Positions 12,345-24,197 of a DNA stretch of 64,000 nucleotides are shown here, one piece after another. The stretch covers positions 129,392 to 193,391 of the forward strand of contig JNVV01000043.1 of the NCBI GenBank assembly GCA_000733355.1, in the 5' to 3' direction. How positions within the stretch are numbered: position 1 is the stretch's first letter; each line of letters opens with the position of its first letter. The notes beneath the pieces were generated by a model that did not search any database, had not been told where the DNA came from, and was given only the letters and a program-made list of their open reading frames with translations. The position numbers were made by a program, and so were the translations under genes. This DNA comes from Falciphora oryzae. Lineage: Eukaryota > Ascomycota > Sordariomycetes > Magnaporthales > Magnaporthaceae.

Positions 12345-14636
12345 TCTTTGGCATATTCTTCCGGCTTATCGGTCCCTTTCGACAGTCTCCTTTTCTTGTT
12401 TGTACTCATGCTCTTAGCTAATGCCACGCAATGAGCAAGCACCGTACACAGACCCATGATTATGGCTGTCGAGTGGTACAGAGGCATGGACTATCCAAAC
12501 ATGTTAGTTTTCACTCAACGCTAGTTCAGAAGAATCAGCCGGGAAGGATGGGTGGACGCACCGTATAGTATACGTCGGTGGTTCAAGGTCGGGGAGGCCC
12601 GATGCGAAGCCCCCAGCAACCGTCTGGTCGTATCGGCCCTAACCCATAGCCGAGCCCTTGGGCAGGCCGGCTGGTGACCGAGGACTGCTAGCAAGATACC
12701 GTTGCTGTATTTTGGGCGGGCTGGCCTGAGGTGGAGGGTCAGTAACACGTCGTCGTTGGGAGCCCCCCGGAGCCGCTCGGCCAATCCATCTCTTCGGGGA
12801 ACAGGTCCCCAAAGACGATCTTGTGGGATGTTAATGCCCTAACAGCCGAGAGGGCAATTCCCGTGTAGCAGAGATCTTTGAGATGATCCACCGCGTCCCG
12901 GTCCTCGCCAAGCACAAATGGCCCACCCCCGTTTCGGCCCCATTGTTGGCCGCCGAAAAAGGTCGGCCGGCACCCTCCTGCGTGGTAGGGCGTATGATGT
13001 TGGCATACGCAATGATTCCGAGCAGGGGAGGTCCGGTCCGCCACCCCGGACGAGGCCGCCGAAGCAGGTAGCTCGCGGGGGCGTCTCTGGCGGCTGTGCT
13101 TCGAGACGCAAATAGCTGCTGCCACGGCTCAGACACTGTTGCTCTAGCCGACTCGGCAGTCCGGCCCATCCGTGCTGCTGCTGCTGCGAGTTGCCTGGCT
13201 CTCTGGGAGCCGGGGGGTGCGGCGGAGGCGGCGGGCTGTCCCAGCAGACCTTGTCCCGGAGCGGGGAGTGTTTGTCTTGTTTTGGGACGACGGCTTGGGC
13301 GACATCGCGTGCCTTCTCGGTGATGATCGGTGATGAAGGGTCGTCTTGGCGCAAGTACGATGTAGTCGTTTGGCATATATAGATATTGTTTGTGCTTTGG
13401 GTGTTCGTCTTGTTTGGGGGGTCTTCGTCTTTGATAACGTGTAGGGCGGTGCTCTGTGGAGTTCTTCTCTGTAAGTATACTAGGTTAGATGGATCTGGGT
13501 AGGGCGCTTGATGATCTGAAGAGGATAAAATAAAAAGGGAGACTCGCAAGTGATCCCTGGTGTAATAAGGCGGTAGGACGAAGACAAAGACGGAGAGAGC
13601 ATCAGATGAAAGGAGGAGTGGTCGCGGGCCTCGCGTCGAACAAGTGTTCTGATGGAGACGATGTATCACAAGCCGAGGACACTGTGTAGCAGAAGAGAAC
13701 GTGGTGAGAAAGTAGGAAAAACAGCTCCTCTTCTGTCTCGCAGTCGCAATGGAAGCACGGGGTGGCGTTATCTTCTATCTTGAAAAATGTGTGGTTGTTG
13801 GTGATAGCAGGGGCGTGATGCCTTAATTCAGTGAAGTACCTAGGTTTTCTTCGTTCCTGGCCGGGGGCACCTTCGCCTGCGTCCGGCTCTAGCGGTCCGG
13901 CAGCTTCAACGCCAGTGGCCTCTCCAGGCCACAGGCACTCCTTATGCTCGCCGGATGTTGTTGGATCTTAGGTTTGTTCTTGCGGTGCTCGGCCACCATG
14001 GTCTCGCCGCAGTCCTCCATGGATGCCCGCACGGCTTTGGTGCCCGGCCGCCAACGTGCTGGTTCTCGGCTTCCGCCACGCCCTGCTTACCGTGTGCTGC
14101 TGATGCTCCGAGTCGTCGCTGCCTTTCTGCAGCGGGAGTCTGGGATGCAAGGGTTGTCTTCCCCCCTGTCCTGGGTCGTTCTGGGAGAGGGATATGTACA
14201 CAAAGTGACTGAAGTGAATGCATATACATGTCTGATCCTAAGGCGTCCTCCTCGCTCGATGTTTACCGCGGGCGGCCCCCTTGAGCCTATTCTTGATCGA
14301 AGACGGCGATAGCTTGGCATCAAGGCTGAAGTGCTGCCTAACAGGTGGACTCGCGTCGACGAACAAGGCGTTAGATCGTCGGCCCAGCTGGCGATAGCTA
14401 GGGGGTGGTTATTGTGATCGAAGGCGCATGGGCCCTGCTTGGAGATGAGAAAGTTAGAGAAGTCCACTCGTCTTGGGCCGCGGGCGGAGTCACAAGCAGG
14501 GCGGCGGATCCCGGTGAAGGAGTACGGCGAGACTCACCTTGGTCCACGTCTTGCGGCGGCTGTTGTGTTGGTAATATGTCTCGGCGCCAATAATCCGCAT
14601 GTCCATTTCGACGCCGGCAAGTCCATGTGGCTTCCC
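12345..14636. other. mostly non-coding region between MITE and kinase relic
   Basis: No intact gene is supported. A minus-strand frame at 12739-13125 has a protein-like stretch (around residues 70-118) and a minus-strand frame at 14087-14467 could be a distal piece of the kinase relic at 14637-15272 joined by a GTGAGT...AAG intron. Neither has a recognisable domain. The rest is short overlapping frames. Confidence 0.4.
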
Positions 14637-15272
14637 TCATGGGGGCTTGATCCTCGCCATGTGTGCTACGAGCCTATCGGCTTCGTCGCCGCCCTCCCGC
14701 GTGGCCCATGTTGCGGCTGCTTTTGCCACGACGTCACACCAGCCGGTGCGGTCGGACTTGGAGGCTATCCGCGGAGGCTCGGCCGGGAAATTTCGCCGGA
14801 GCTTCAGGATCACGACCCCAGGAGACCATATGTCGACGGCCGGTGTGCATCTGCCAGAGACAAGGTCGATTTCCGGTGCCATGTAGAGAGGCGTGCCGGA
14901 ATAGGTCTTCATGCTGTCGTCCGGCCAGGGCAGCACTTTGGCGATTCCAAAGTCGGCGATCTTGACGACAAATGGTGAGAGCGATGCCACGAGGCTAGAG
15001 GACGATCTAGACGCTGCCTGGGCGCGTTGAATGACGATGTGATGATCAGACTGCGTGACGTCGATCAGCCGGCCATCGAGGATGTCGTAGGTACGGTCAC
15101 TGGCGCGGTGACCACGAATCGTGAGACCAGGAGGATCCTCGTTCGAGGCTGGTGCCACAGCGTTGAGATTGTGTTGGGTTATATATAGGTAGTGTTTTAG
15201 TAGCCTGGCGCGTTCCTCGAGCTGGTAGAACAAGCTCAATCTGCCGGTGTAACAGTTGTGATGCAATATCAA
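14637..15272 (-). pseudogene. protein kinase relic: C-lobe activation segment without N-lobe or HRD loop
   Basis: The 211-codon frame contains an unmistakable kinase activation segment. VVKIADFGIAK (DFG at residues 107-109) is followed by a GTPLYMAPE motif (APE at 132-134) and an AVDIWSPGVV element (subdomain IX, residues 146-154). The part before DFG should hold the HRDxKxxN catalytic loop but instead is Ser/Ala-rich and has none, and no glycine loop or VAIK lysine is found upstream on this strand. The frame ends soon after subdomain IX. A downstream exon may exist near 14400-14600. I read it as a truncated or chimeric kinase remnant; a highly divergent pseudokinase is the alternative. Coordinates mark the open frame only. 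Confidence 0.55.
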
Positions 15273-15299
15273 CTGCGGATCGATTGGGGGTGATCACTA

Positions 15300-15814
15300 G
15301 GAAAAAGTGGAGCTAATCAGGAGGGCAGGACATGGGAGTTGCTAAAAATGAACGTTAGATGCGATTTACTAGACCTGGGCATCGTAAAGATTCCCTTGAA
15401 AAAAATCCAGGTTTCGTTGAGGGGGCGCGTCTTCTTCCTCAAAGTTGGATATGGGGCTCGGTTGCTAGAGTGTCCTTATCGGGTTAAGCTGTGGCCTTTG
15501 AACTTGTGTGACAGCTTGATATATAGAGATAGGAAATGGGGCAGTCGACGTATCGCCTCCTCTTGTCTCCAAGAGCAGATAGTCACCGAAGGAGTAGATG
15601 ATTTTTTGCTAGGTTGGCCTATTGTAGAATAGACAGAATTCCGGTTGGGGACATATGGAACTTATAACCAAAAGCGAATGGAATTGGAGTTGAGAATTTG
15701 TAAACGGGTATCAAGACGCTTGTATACAGACTGAGGACAAACGCGAACAGCAAGTCATTCTAGCAGAGCAAAAAGACAGTCACCAGGGCAAACAGGCTGG
15801 CACAGAGTCATCCA
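15300..15814. other. intergenic, no supported gene
   Basis: One plus-strand frame (15339-15632, 97 codons) is present but has no family signature and no splice partner. It probably contains the 3' end of the hydrolase gene that terminates at 15815. Confidence 0.4.
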
Positions 15815-16939
15815 TCACAGCTGCTTGTAAAACTCAAGCAGCTTCTTCGCGCCAACCTCCCACTGGACGTCGTTTTGGAGATGGTGACCCGCTCCAGGGA
15901 CGATGCAGTACCTCACCCCCTGGCCCGCGTTGTCGAGACCACCCTCTCCAGCCAGCGGCACCACCGCCGCAGCCTCCTCCCCAGCCTCGATCTTCTTGGC
16001 CTTGACTTCGTCAACAACCGCGGCGCGATAGGTCGCCGCGAGATCACGCATGACAGGCGGAGTCATCAGCTTGTCCCCATCACCGCTCATGACCAAGATC
16101 TTCTGACTGCTGCTACTGCTGCTGCCACCGCTGCTTCCCCAGCCGCAAACACGGCGCAGCAAACGCACCGGGTCGACGAAGCGCCGCATCATGCTGATGG
16201 GCCAGAGGAAGCTCTCGTAGGCGCTCGTGCGCGCCTGGAACTTGAGCACGTAGTCGTCGTCCACGCCGTCGCTGAAGAAGATGCGCTTCGTCAGCGCCGG
16301 GTGGGATAGCGGCGAATTGGGGTGCCAGCCGTGGAACAGCATCCTGATGGTAAACAACGGGTCCTCGCGCCACCAGTTCACGTAGACGCCCATGCTGCCG
16401 AACCCCGGCACGGCGCCGAGCAGGGCCAGGCCGCGGACGCGGGGCAGGCCGTAGTCGCTAAACCAGGGGGCCTGCAGGATGTACTGCGACAGGCCGCCGC
16501 CGCTGGAGTGGCCGACCAGGACGACCTCGGGGGCAGCGTCGACGGAGGCGTCGCGGAAGAGGATAAAGCGCAGGGCCGAGACGACATCGTCTGCGAGATT
16601 CCGGCGGGTCGTGCCGTACACCATGCGCAGGTAGCTGGGGTGCCAGGACTCGCCGTGGCCGCGGAGCGAGACGGCGTAGCAGGGGACGCCGCGGGCGGAG
16701 AGATACTGCATGTACTCGAGCCAGACCCAGGCGCTGCCCATGCCGCCGTGTACGAAAAGGATGGGTGGCGACGGCGGGGACAGTTTGTTGCCGGCGGTAA
16801 CGGGCGCGGCGTACAGGATTTCGAGGTCGCCCGAGGGTGTCTCGGTGAAGAAGCGCTCCACGCCGTCTGGGAGGGGAGGCGGAGGGGATGTTGGGCGCGT
16901 CCAGCGCAGCCACTTGTACGTTAGGTGGAGGTTGAACAT
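15815..16939 (-). CDS. alpha/beta-hydrolase fold protein, 374 aa
   Basis: A single-exon gene with a complete alpha/beta-hydrolase signature. The oxyanion-hole HGGMG motif is at residues 64-68, the nucleophile elbow GHSSGG has Ser145, the acid is probably Asp289 in SGDGDKLMTP, and His352 or His353 in GAGHHLQND is the catalytic histidine. The SLRGHGES element at 91-98 is typical of lipase/esterase and epoxide-hydrolase-like members. A Gly/Ser-rich linker (268-278) separates core and cap-proximal parts. There is no clear signal peptide, although the N-terminus is hydrophobic-aromatic. Substrate cannot be told from sequence. It is transcribed divergently from the DBR1 gene across ~800 bp. Confidence 0.85.
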   Translation of the reverse strand: MFNLHLTYKWLRWTRPTSPPPPLPDGVERFFTETPSGDLEILYAAPVTAGNKLSPPSPPILFVHGGMGSAWVWLEYMQYLSARGVPCYAVSLRGHGESWHPSYLRMVYGTTRRNLADDVVSALRFILFRDASVDAAPEVVLVGHSSGGGLSQYILQAPWFSDYGLPRVRGLALLGAVPGFGSMGVYVNWWREDPLFTIRMLFHGWHPNSPLSHPALTKRIFFSDGVDDDYVLKFQARTSAYESFLWPISMMRRFVDPVRLLRRVCGWGSSGGSSSSSSQKILVMSGDGDKLMTPPVMRDLAATYRAAVVDEVKAKKIEAGEEAAAVVPLAGEGGLDNAGQGVRYCIVPGAGHHLQNDVQWEVGAKKLLEFYKQL

Positions 16940-17747
16940 GACGACTGTTTGGATGTGGGAGATGTTGTTATGTGTAGAGTTGATTGTTGAGGAAGAGGCT
17001 GTGGTTGCTTTTGTTTGGAGATGGGGACGGTCTGGTTGGGCGGGAGAAAAGGGGGTAAATAGGACGGCCCCTTTATACGTCTTGATTCTTTGCTCTCAAT
17101 ACTTTTTCAGCCCACAGGTTGGACAGAAAATAACGAGACAGTCATAGACGCCGTCTTAGCCCTAGCAGGCCTTGGTCTCGTGCGCATGTGCATGGCGGCT
17201 CTAGACGGCTGGATGCTGTGAGGCTCCCTAAAAATTATCGGGAGCTGAGCTGCGTTCCGATGTTGCGCGGGAATTTCAGGGTGCGTTGGCTGGGTGCAGT
17301 CTTTTGTTCCAGCGATTGGACGCCCCAATTCGGAAGTCCCGAGAGGTCATGAATAACATAATGAATTCGCTCGGCACTAGGAAATGAATGACATCAAATG
17401 TCGTTCTGGATCAATTCGGCGAGATCCATCTTGATCAGATCGGCGCACCAAGTCCCCGAGGCGCTTCCAATTGATGGCTCAGTGACAGGCTGTCAGCCCT
17501 ACAGCTCCCACTCAGTGCTGCAACAGCCCCTGGAGATCCGCTCAATGGAAGCACGCCCCACATTGACTCATCATGGCCGGGATTTAATGCGCCTGCCAAA
17601 TTGAGCCAGGATACGCGATCAAAGCCATCTCAATATCAAGGACAGAATCCGATGCTCCATCGCCAAAGGTGCCTAAGATTCTTTCGAGCCGCCACGAAGG
17701 GTTTTTGGCGATCATATAGCAGGCGTCGAAAACCACCTGTCGCTAGG
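16940..17747. promoter_or_regulatory. divergent promoter region (hydrolase / DBR1)
   Basis: This ~810-bp interval separates two divergently transcribed genes and contains only short, motif-free frames. It is presumed to hold both promoters and 5' UTRs. No individual binding site can be defended. Confidence 0.4.
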
Positions 17748-19671
17748 ATGACCGTCGAAACCCTCACCGACCAGGGAGGGGTGCGGGTTGCCATTGAAGG
17801 CTGCGTACGTTTTTTTCACACATCACCACTAAAAGAACCATCTGCTGAACAACCCCCAGGGCCATGGCACGCTCAACGCCATCTACGCCGCCGTCGAGCG
17901 CGCCAGCAAGGAGCGCGGCTGGGGCGGCGCCGTCGACCTGGTCATCATCTGCGGCGACTTCCAGGCCGTGCGCAACCCCGCCGACCTCAACGTCATGTCC
18001 GTCCCCGTCAAGTACCGCGCCCTGGGCGACTTCCACGAGTACTACGCCGGCGCCCGGGCAGCCCCTTACCTGACCGTCTTCACCGGCGGCAACCATGAGG
18101 CCGCCTCGCACCTGTGCGAGCTGTTCCACGGCGGCTGGGTCGCCCCCAACATCTACTACCTGGGTGCCGCCTCCGTCGTGCGCCTGGGCCCGCTGCGCAT
18201 AGCCTCCATGGCCGGCATCTTCAAGGGCGTCGACTACAACCGCCCGCACACGGAGCGCCTACCCTTTGGCGCCCACGACGTCAAGAGTGTGTATCATGTG
18301 CGCGAGATCGACGTGCGCCGCCTGCTGCTGCTGCGCTCGCAGGTCGACGTCGGCATCAGCCACGACTGGCCGCGTGCAGTTGAACGTCACGGTGATGAGA
18401 ACGCGCTGTTTCGTACCAAGCCCTTCTTCAAGCAGGAGTCGCTCGACGGCACGTTGGGGAACCCGGCTGCGACCTACGTCATGGACCGCCTCAGGCCCGC
18501 CTACTGGTTCTCCGCGCACATGCACTGCAGGTTCTCTGCTGTGAGGCGATATGCCGACGGCGAGGGCCGCGCTGCGGCGTCAGGGGGTGCTGAGGAACCT
18601 GCCGCTGCTGCTGCCGTCTCTGCATCCAAGACCGGGCCGGCGGTTGGAGGGGGCGGTAGCATACCAACAGAGAACCCAGATGAAATCGACTTGGACATGG
18701 ACGATGCTGACGACGACCAAGGAGGCGCCGAGACACAAGACGCCAAGCCCGCCGAGGGCGAGCAACATGAGGCTCCGGCACCCAACCAAGACGAAGAAGG
18801 CACCAAACCAGATCAACAATCACCCGGCAGCAAACACGCCTGGGAGATATCTGACGACCTCCGCGCCCTCCTCCCCGCATCATTCCGCCAGCCGCCCCCA
18901 ACAACCGATGCACCAGCACCTGCAAGGGGAGGCAGGCGACCCACGCCCGGCCAGCCGGTGCCGCCGGGCATCACCAACCAGACGGTCCGCTTCCTCGCGC
19001 TGGACAAGTGCCTGCCGGGCCGCGGCTTCCTGCAGCTGTGCGAGATCCACCCGCTCGACCCGTCCCAGACGGCCGCGCATCCTCCCCTCCCCTCGTCTGA
19101 TGCCGACGCCACTCCTACTACCGCTACTGCTACTCCCACCAGCAAAGTCTACACGCCCAGATACAAGCTCGAATACGACCCGGAGTGGCTCGCCATCACG
19201 CGCGTCCTGTCCAAAGACCTCGCCGTCGGCCTCGGCGACCCGTCCGTGTCCCGCGTCCCCGCCGACAAGGGCGAGGCGCACTACGCGCCCCTGATCGACG
19301 CCGAGCGCGCCTGGGTCGAGGAGAACGTGGTGGCCAAGGGTAAACTCCAAGTGCCCGGCAACTTTGTGCACACGGCGCCGCCGCACGCCCCCGGGCGGCC
19401 CGAGGCGGTCGGTGGGCAGCCAGACGAGTACACGAACCCGCAGACGGCCGCGTTTTGCGAGCTGGTCGGCATCGAGAACTTGTGGGACGCGAGCGAGGAG
19501 GAGAGGAAGGCGAGGAAGGCCAAGGGGCCGCCTGCGAGGCCGCCTGGGAGTCAGGGTGGTGGGAGGGGCGACGGCAGCGGTTGGGGCCGAGGGGGGAGAG
19601 GCGGCGGGAGGGGAGGGCGAGGGAGAGGTGGAGGTAGGGGAAGGGGCGGACGAGGTCGGGGGCATCATTGA
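17748..19671 (+). CDS. DBR1: RNA lariat debranching enzyme Dbr1, 622 aa
   Basis: Two exons, 17748-17804 and 17860-19671. The 55-nt intron has a GTACGT donor and CCCAG acceptor. The first 19 residues end in the EGC of the family start motif, and the second exon begins GHG, rebuilding EGC-GHG. Metallophosphoesterase motifs follow: IICGDFQ (48-54), GNHE (96-99), HDWP (187-190) and SAHMHCRF (237-244). The enzyme hydrolyses the 2'-5' branch of excised intron lariats in the nucleus. Residues ~250-340 are acidic and disordered. The conserved DBR1 C-terminal domain follows, and the tail (residues ~575-622) is a dense Gly/Arg RGG run. The GC-rich tail generates long antisense frames, which I ignore. 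Confidence 0.93.
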
Positions 19672-20278
19672 GATGCCGACATGGTACTTCAATATGCTAG
19701 GAAGTTCCTGGTGCTAGATACGAACTTCACATGCGCGCTAGCTCGCTCTGCACCGGAATGCTCGTGAAGGGAAGCCGAAGACAAAAAGTTATTCATATTT
19801 CTATGTAGTCGGTCTCGGTTGGCAAATGCCACTGAGGACGATAAGTCGATTACCCAAAAAGGCCAAATGCTATGATGATATGTATCCCCGCCTAAAAAGC
19901 TAGATCACCGCGAGGGCAAACGATCCAGCAGAGTGTGGGGGATGTAAGTAATCTTCCATCCGTATTAGACGAACAACTCACAGACATGAAGTCTAGTTGA
20001 ACGCATATGCTAAGATGGTGGAGTGCCATCACAAGATCCCAGGGAAGGCATGCTTTCGAGGGCGAGGGGAGCAAAATGAGAATACCCCAACTGGGGGTGT
20101 TGGCTTGCTGCCTGATTGCAGCCAGCCCATAGCTGATTGTTTACATCTGACACGACATTGCTCGACTCCGGAACTCCTGCTGGGCAGCTGAGTATACTAG
20201 CCCATGGATGGAGGCCAATATCCCAAACGCCTGTAACCAAATCATGAAACGCATGGACAGATAGCCGGCCTAGCCTCT
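19672..20278. other. convergent 3' region between DBR1 and Elongin C
   Basis: This ~600-bp interval lies between the stop codons of two convergent genes and should contain both 3' UTRs and terminators. No gene or discrete signal is seen. Confidence 0.4.
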
Positions 20279-20567
20279 CTAAGCCTCTGTTCAGCAATCA
20301 GTATGATGGTGACAGTGGCAGGATACGAGGGGTTCGGGGGAAACACACTATGCATCCCGAGGTAGTCAGCCGCCATCAAGATCTCGAGGCAGAGTTCTGT
20401 AGGAATCTCCATGTCCGGGACGTCTTGGTCGTTCTGGAACCGGTGCCAGTAGTGGAAGTAGTCAACCACCTTGCCCAGGACCACCCCGCTGTAGCCGAGA
20501 TGTCAGTCGACATCAACAAACGAGGGATGACAACCTGGCCGGTTCATAAGGAGTGACAAAAGGAGAG

Positions 20568-20598
<31 letters not shown>

Positions 20599-21039
20599 GT
20601 TGACAGATGCGGTGCAATGTGGGAAAGACAAAGGGAGTCAGATCAAGTGTAGTTACAACTCCATAGAGGCCCGTCATGTCGAAGCATGCGTTGCTCGTCA
20701 GGTAGTAGCAAAACAGTTTTCATCATCCAGGGGTGTTGGTTGCCCGGCGAAGATGAGGGTTGCGGGCGCAAAAGTCATAGCGGAAGACCAGGACAGGGCG
20801 ACCCCAGGCAGGTGGGCTGCCGACAGCGTGTTGGTCCGCGCAGGGAAACAAACCCACCTCAGCTCTTCGAGCGTGCACCTGGCGGCCACGGCCTCTGCGT
20901 ACTGGCTCTGGGGGTTGACCATGGTCTTAATGGTAGGGCTGGCCATAGCAGCCTCCCTGAGGACGACGAACTCGAAGCCATCGCTCGAGATCAGGGTGAT
21001 GTACTTGCTGGGGGTTCTGGTGCTGCCATCGACATCCAT
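20279..21039 (-). CDS. ELC1: Elongin C (SKP1/BTB-fold), 109 aa
   Basis: Three exons on the minus strand: 20858-21039, 20349-20488 and 20279-20286. Exon 1 encodes the start of the fold (YITLISSDGFEFVVLREAAM) and ends in CTLEEL. After a 369-nt intron (GTGGGT...TACAG) exon 2 gives SGVVLGKVVDYFHYWHRF and PTELCLEILMAADYLGMH. A 62-nt intron (GTGTGT...AACAG) then leads to a two-codon terminal exon with a TAG stop. The length matches the ~110-aa family. Elongin C bridges Elongin A or SOCS-type receptors to cullin in ubiquitin ligases. A (TG)14 microsatellite lies in intron 1. The last exon is the least certain: without it the frame reads on to 20242. Confidence 0.85.
20571..20598. repeat. (TG)n microsatellite in Elongin C intron 1
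   Basis: Fourteen perfect TG units occur here, read as (CA)n on the coding strand of Elongin C. They lie inside the 369-nt first intron, ~80 nt from its acceptor. Confidence 0.9.
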
Positions 21040-21909
21040 CGTGTACGCTTGTATGGCGGCGAATGTCGGGAAGGTGCAGTAGATGCGATAGCAAATGTGA
21101 AGAGAGAGGCAGAGGCAGAGACGGAGTGTAAGATGAAGAACTTCCACTTGGGTGCTGGTGAATTTTTTTTTTTGTTTTGTCGAAGAAGGAGTCGAGAAAA
21201 GAAAAGACAGAAAATTGAAGGAGCTCGGTGGAAAAGCTTTGCAGCACCCTGGCCCCTGCAAGCAAGGGACAAGGTTCGCGGAGCACGTGCCATCTCCTGC
21301 ATCGAAACAAAGTGCGGGCGGGGCCGAAGGTTGAGCGCGCCTTGTTCGTGACTGGGCGACCGCGGGGCAGGGGTTTTCCTCGCCTGGGCGCGCTCGGCCA
21401 TTTAACAAAACGGTCGGAGCGTGTTGATTGGGAGCCCCACCCTTTGCATCATCCGCCCGTGGTTCGTAGTTGCCGTGCCGACCGTTGACAAAACGCTGCC
21501 ACCTGCGTCGACAGGCCCAGAACCTGGATTTTGACTGCGGCACCTCCCTTTTGCGCCTCGCCGTTCCGCATCAAATCTCGCGGCGCCTCGTTTTCTTCCT
21601 TCTCCTCTCCTGATCCAAGAAAACATCCACCACTTTGAACCAAGCAGCTTCATTCCACCGCACCACCTTATTGTTCATCTTCGACCCGGCTTGAGGCCTG
21701 CAGGACATTCATCCGTACACCGCCGTTATCGTTTCTGCCAATCTCCAGAAAGCGCCGGTTGCTGTTTGTTTGTCTCGTCTGGACGGCGATCGCTTTTGCC
21801 TCAACCAAGCCACCACCCATCACCCACATCCTGTCTAGCCGCTTCCTTCTTTCGTTTGGAAAAAAACAATCCGACAAGCAAGCCACACCGCAAACGAAAG
21901 CCGCGGGCC
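21040..21909. promoter_or_regulatory. divergent promoter region (Elongin C / Rho4)
   Basis: This ~870 bp separates the start codons of Elongin C (minus) and Rho4 (plus). A T-tract lies near 21166-21178. The Rho4 side is C/T-rich (21540-21880), as in long 5' UTRs of fungal signalling genes. No gene is supported here. Confidence 0.4.
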
Positions 21910-22948
21910 ATGGCGTCCTCATATCAATACCGCAACTCCTACTACAACAACAACAACCACAGCAGCGACAACCACCGCCAGTCTTCGCAGGAGAAGTACG
22001 AGCCGTCGATGCAGCGCAGGTCCACCATTGAGCGACGAGAGAACCGCGGGACCCGGTCGAGCGATGGCACCGTCAGCACAATGATGAGCTCGTCGACAGG
22101 TAGAGAGTCGTCGGCGACCCACATGACCGAGGCTCCCGCCTACTCCAAGAAGATCGTCGTTGTCGGCGATGGTGGTTGCGGCAAGACATGCCTACTTATC
22201 AGCTACAGCCAAGGATACTTTCCAGAGGTAGGCGAAAACGGCTCTCCTTTTCCTTTCTTGGACGACAAAAGCTGATGCCAATCTCTCCCAGAAATACGTC
22301 CCCACCGTCTTCGAGAACTACATCACCTACCCGACACACAACCCCAGTGGTAAGACCGTTGAGCTTGCCCTGTGGGACACAGCCGGGCAAGAGGAGTACG
22401 ACCGCCTGAGGCCGCTCTCCTACCCCGAGACCGATTTGATCTTTGTCTGCTTCGCCATCGACTGCCCCAACTCACTAGAGAATGTTATGGACAAGGTTTG
22501 TTGCCCTCTTGGTCTTCCATCTCCTTGCCCATCTTGACTTTGGCTAACGAGCAACAATTCAAAGTGGTACCCTGAGGTCCTGCACTTCTGCCCCTACACG
22601 CCGCTCATCCTGGTCGGGCTCAAGTCGGACCTGCGCTTCCGCAAAACCTGCATCGACATGCTCAAGGCCCAGGGTCTGACGCCTGTGACAGCCGAACAAG
22701 GGCAGGCTGTGGCGCGCAAGATGAACGCTCAGTACATGGAATGCAGCAGCAAGGAGATGCGCGGCGTGGACGAGATCTTCGAGCGTGCCATCGAAACAGT
22801 CGTCTCCAGCGACCGCAAGGTTCTTGAGGCCCAGGCCACGTCTGGAGGCGGTGGCGGCGGCAGCGGCGTCACCTACTCCTCTGGTGGCAGCCACCTGCCT
22901 GGGTTCGGTGTGCCCAAGAGGAAGAAGCGAAAGTGCAACTTCTTGTGA
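21910..22948 (+). CDS. RHO4: Rho4-type small GTPase, 301 aa
   Basis: Three exons: 21910-22227, 22292-22495 and 22565-22948. The two introns are 64 and 69 nt, both phase 0. A ~75-residue Asn/Ser-rich N-terminal extension, typical of Rho4, precedes the G domain. The P-loop GDGGCGKT is at 86-93, switch I has VPTVFENY, switch II has [17 protein letters not shown], the G4 region reads GLKSD and G5 is CSSKE. A Gly-rich hypervariable region ends in a polybasic PKRKKRK stretch and a CNFL CaaX box, so geranylgeranylation and plasma-membrane targeting are expected. Rho4 controls septation and cell-wall synthesis in filamentous ascomycetes. Confidence 0.93.
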
Positions 22949-24197
22949 GGGGCTTGAAGTGGAACACCGGTGCTTGCTGCCTGCTGCTACCTTGAATATC
23001 CTCTTGTCGCCAAGTGGTGCCGGGAGCGCTTTTCGTACTTCCTTCGACTCTCCATGCTTGTTTTCTTTTGCTATATCCTTTTCTTCTAGCTCCCGGTTCC
23101 CCTCCACACACACTACACAGCACTCCACACCCACACACCAAGCAAACAGAAGAAACATGGAGACGGTCCCGCGAAGGACAAGTTGGATGAGGGTGCATAG
23201 CCCAGCATGAGCCGTGCACCAGGAGGCCGGGAGGAGGGGCGGAGGAGTATGAGGGAGAAGACAACCTAATGAACGACCTACTGCACGATTCGGGACGACT
23301 TTTGTTTTCTATTTATCTCTGTTTGCCCCTGTTTGCTTCTTATTTCCCCTTATTATTTCCTTTCGTTCTCCCGCAGGAAAGGGATGCCTTTTGGAGATTC
23401 CGGCAGGGATGCAAGCATACCACCATCCCCACGCCCCTTCTCTCAGAGTACGTTGTTACCGCGAGCGCGAGCGACGATTTATCGAACCTTTGTTTCCTGT
23501 TATCTTTTTGTCTGCTTCCCGGAGATGCGCCATGTTAAACGGCGAATGACTTTGTCTGTGGTCATACGAGATGAGATCTTGAGGAGATTGGGAAAACGTT
23601 GCAGGGCGGTTCGAAAGAAAAAAAAAACGAAGGCCAAGAGGAGGATCCATCTTTGGACGAGGTGGCGGTGGGTGGTGTCTGGCATCACATCGAAACGGAA
23701 CCCATTGCAAGGCGCAAACCGTCGCCGCAGAGGATGGAGGGTCTAGTGTTCTTACAAGTCCCCTCCCTCCTCCATTCTCGTTTCTTTTCATGCTTGACGG
23801 ACCCTTTCCGGCGGCGATGGGTACGGCGACTCCTGTCTTCTCCCTCTCCCTCTTCCCTCCCAGCCCACCACACCCCTGTGTTTTTCTCTTCGCGTCGCCT
23901 GTGTTGTTTAGAAGGGACTTGTTTGTCATTGGCTCGGAGTGTATGTCCCCTTTTTTTGTATCATTGCAATCACTCTGTTTTTTTCCCGCCAGATATCTTT
24001 CTTTTGTAGCATGGATTTCCCAACTCATCAGGGAATGGGAGGGTAGGACACATACACAAAGTCATATTATTCTCAAAAATCAAAGCAAAAGCACGCGATT
24101 TTTTATCTACTTCCATGTGCGTTGTCGTGATATAATGTAGGGGTATCATTCATTTATTGATCAGAAACGCAGCTAGGAGTCGGTATAGATATTTGGT
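22949..24197. other. convergent 3' region between Rho4 and Dad1
   Basis: About 1.25 kb between two convergent genes. It is T-rich in several places (23300-23360, 23940-24000) and consistent with long 3' UTRs. The open frames on both strands overlap and carry no motif. Confidence 0.4.

Noticed and set aside
12739..13669. Minus-strand frames of 128-276 codons
   Set aside because: One short stretch looks protein-like, but no domain, start or splice structure can be defended.
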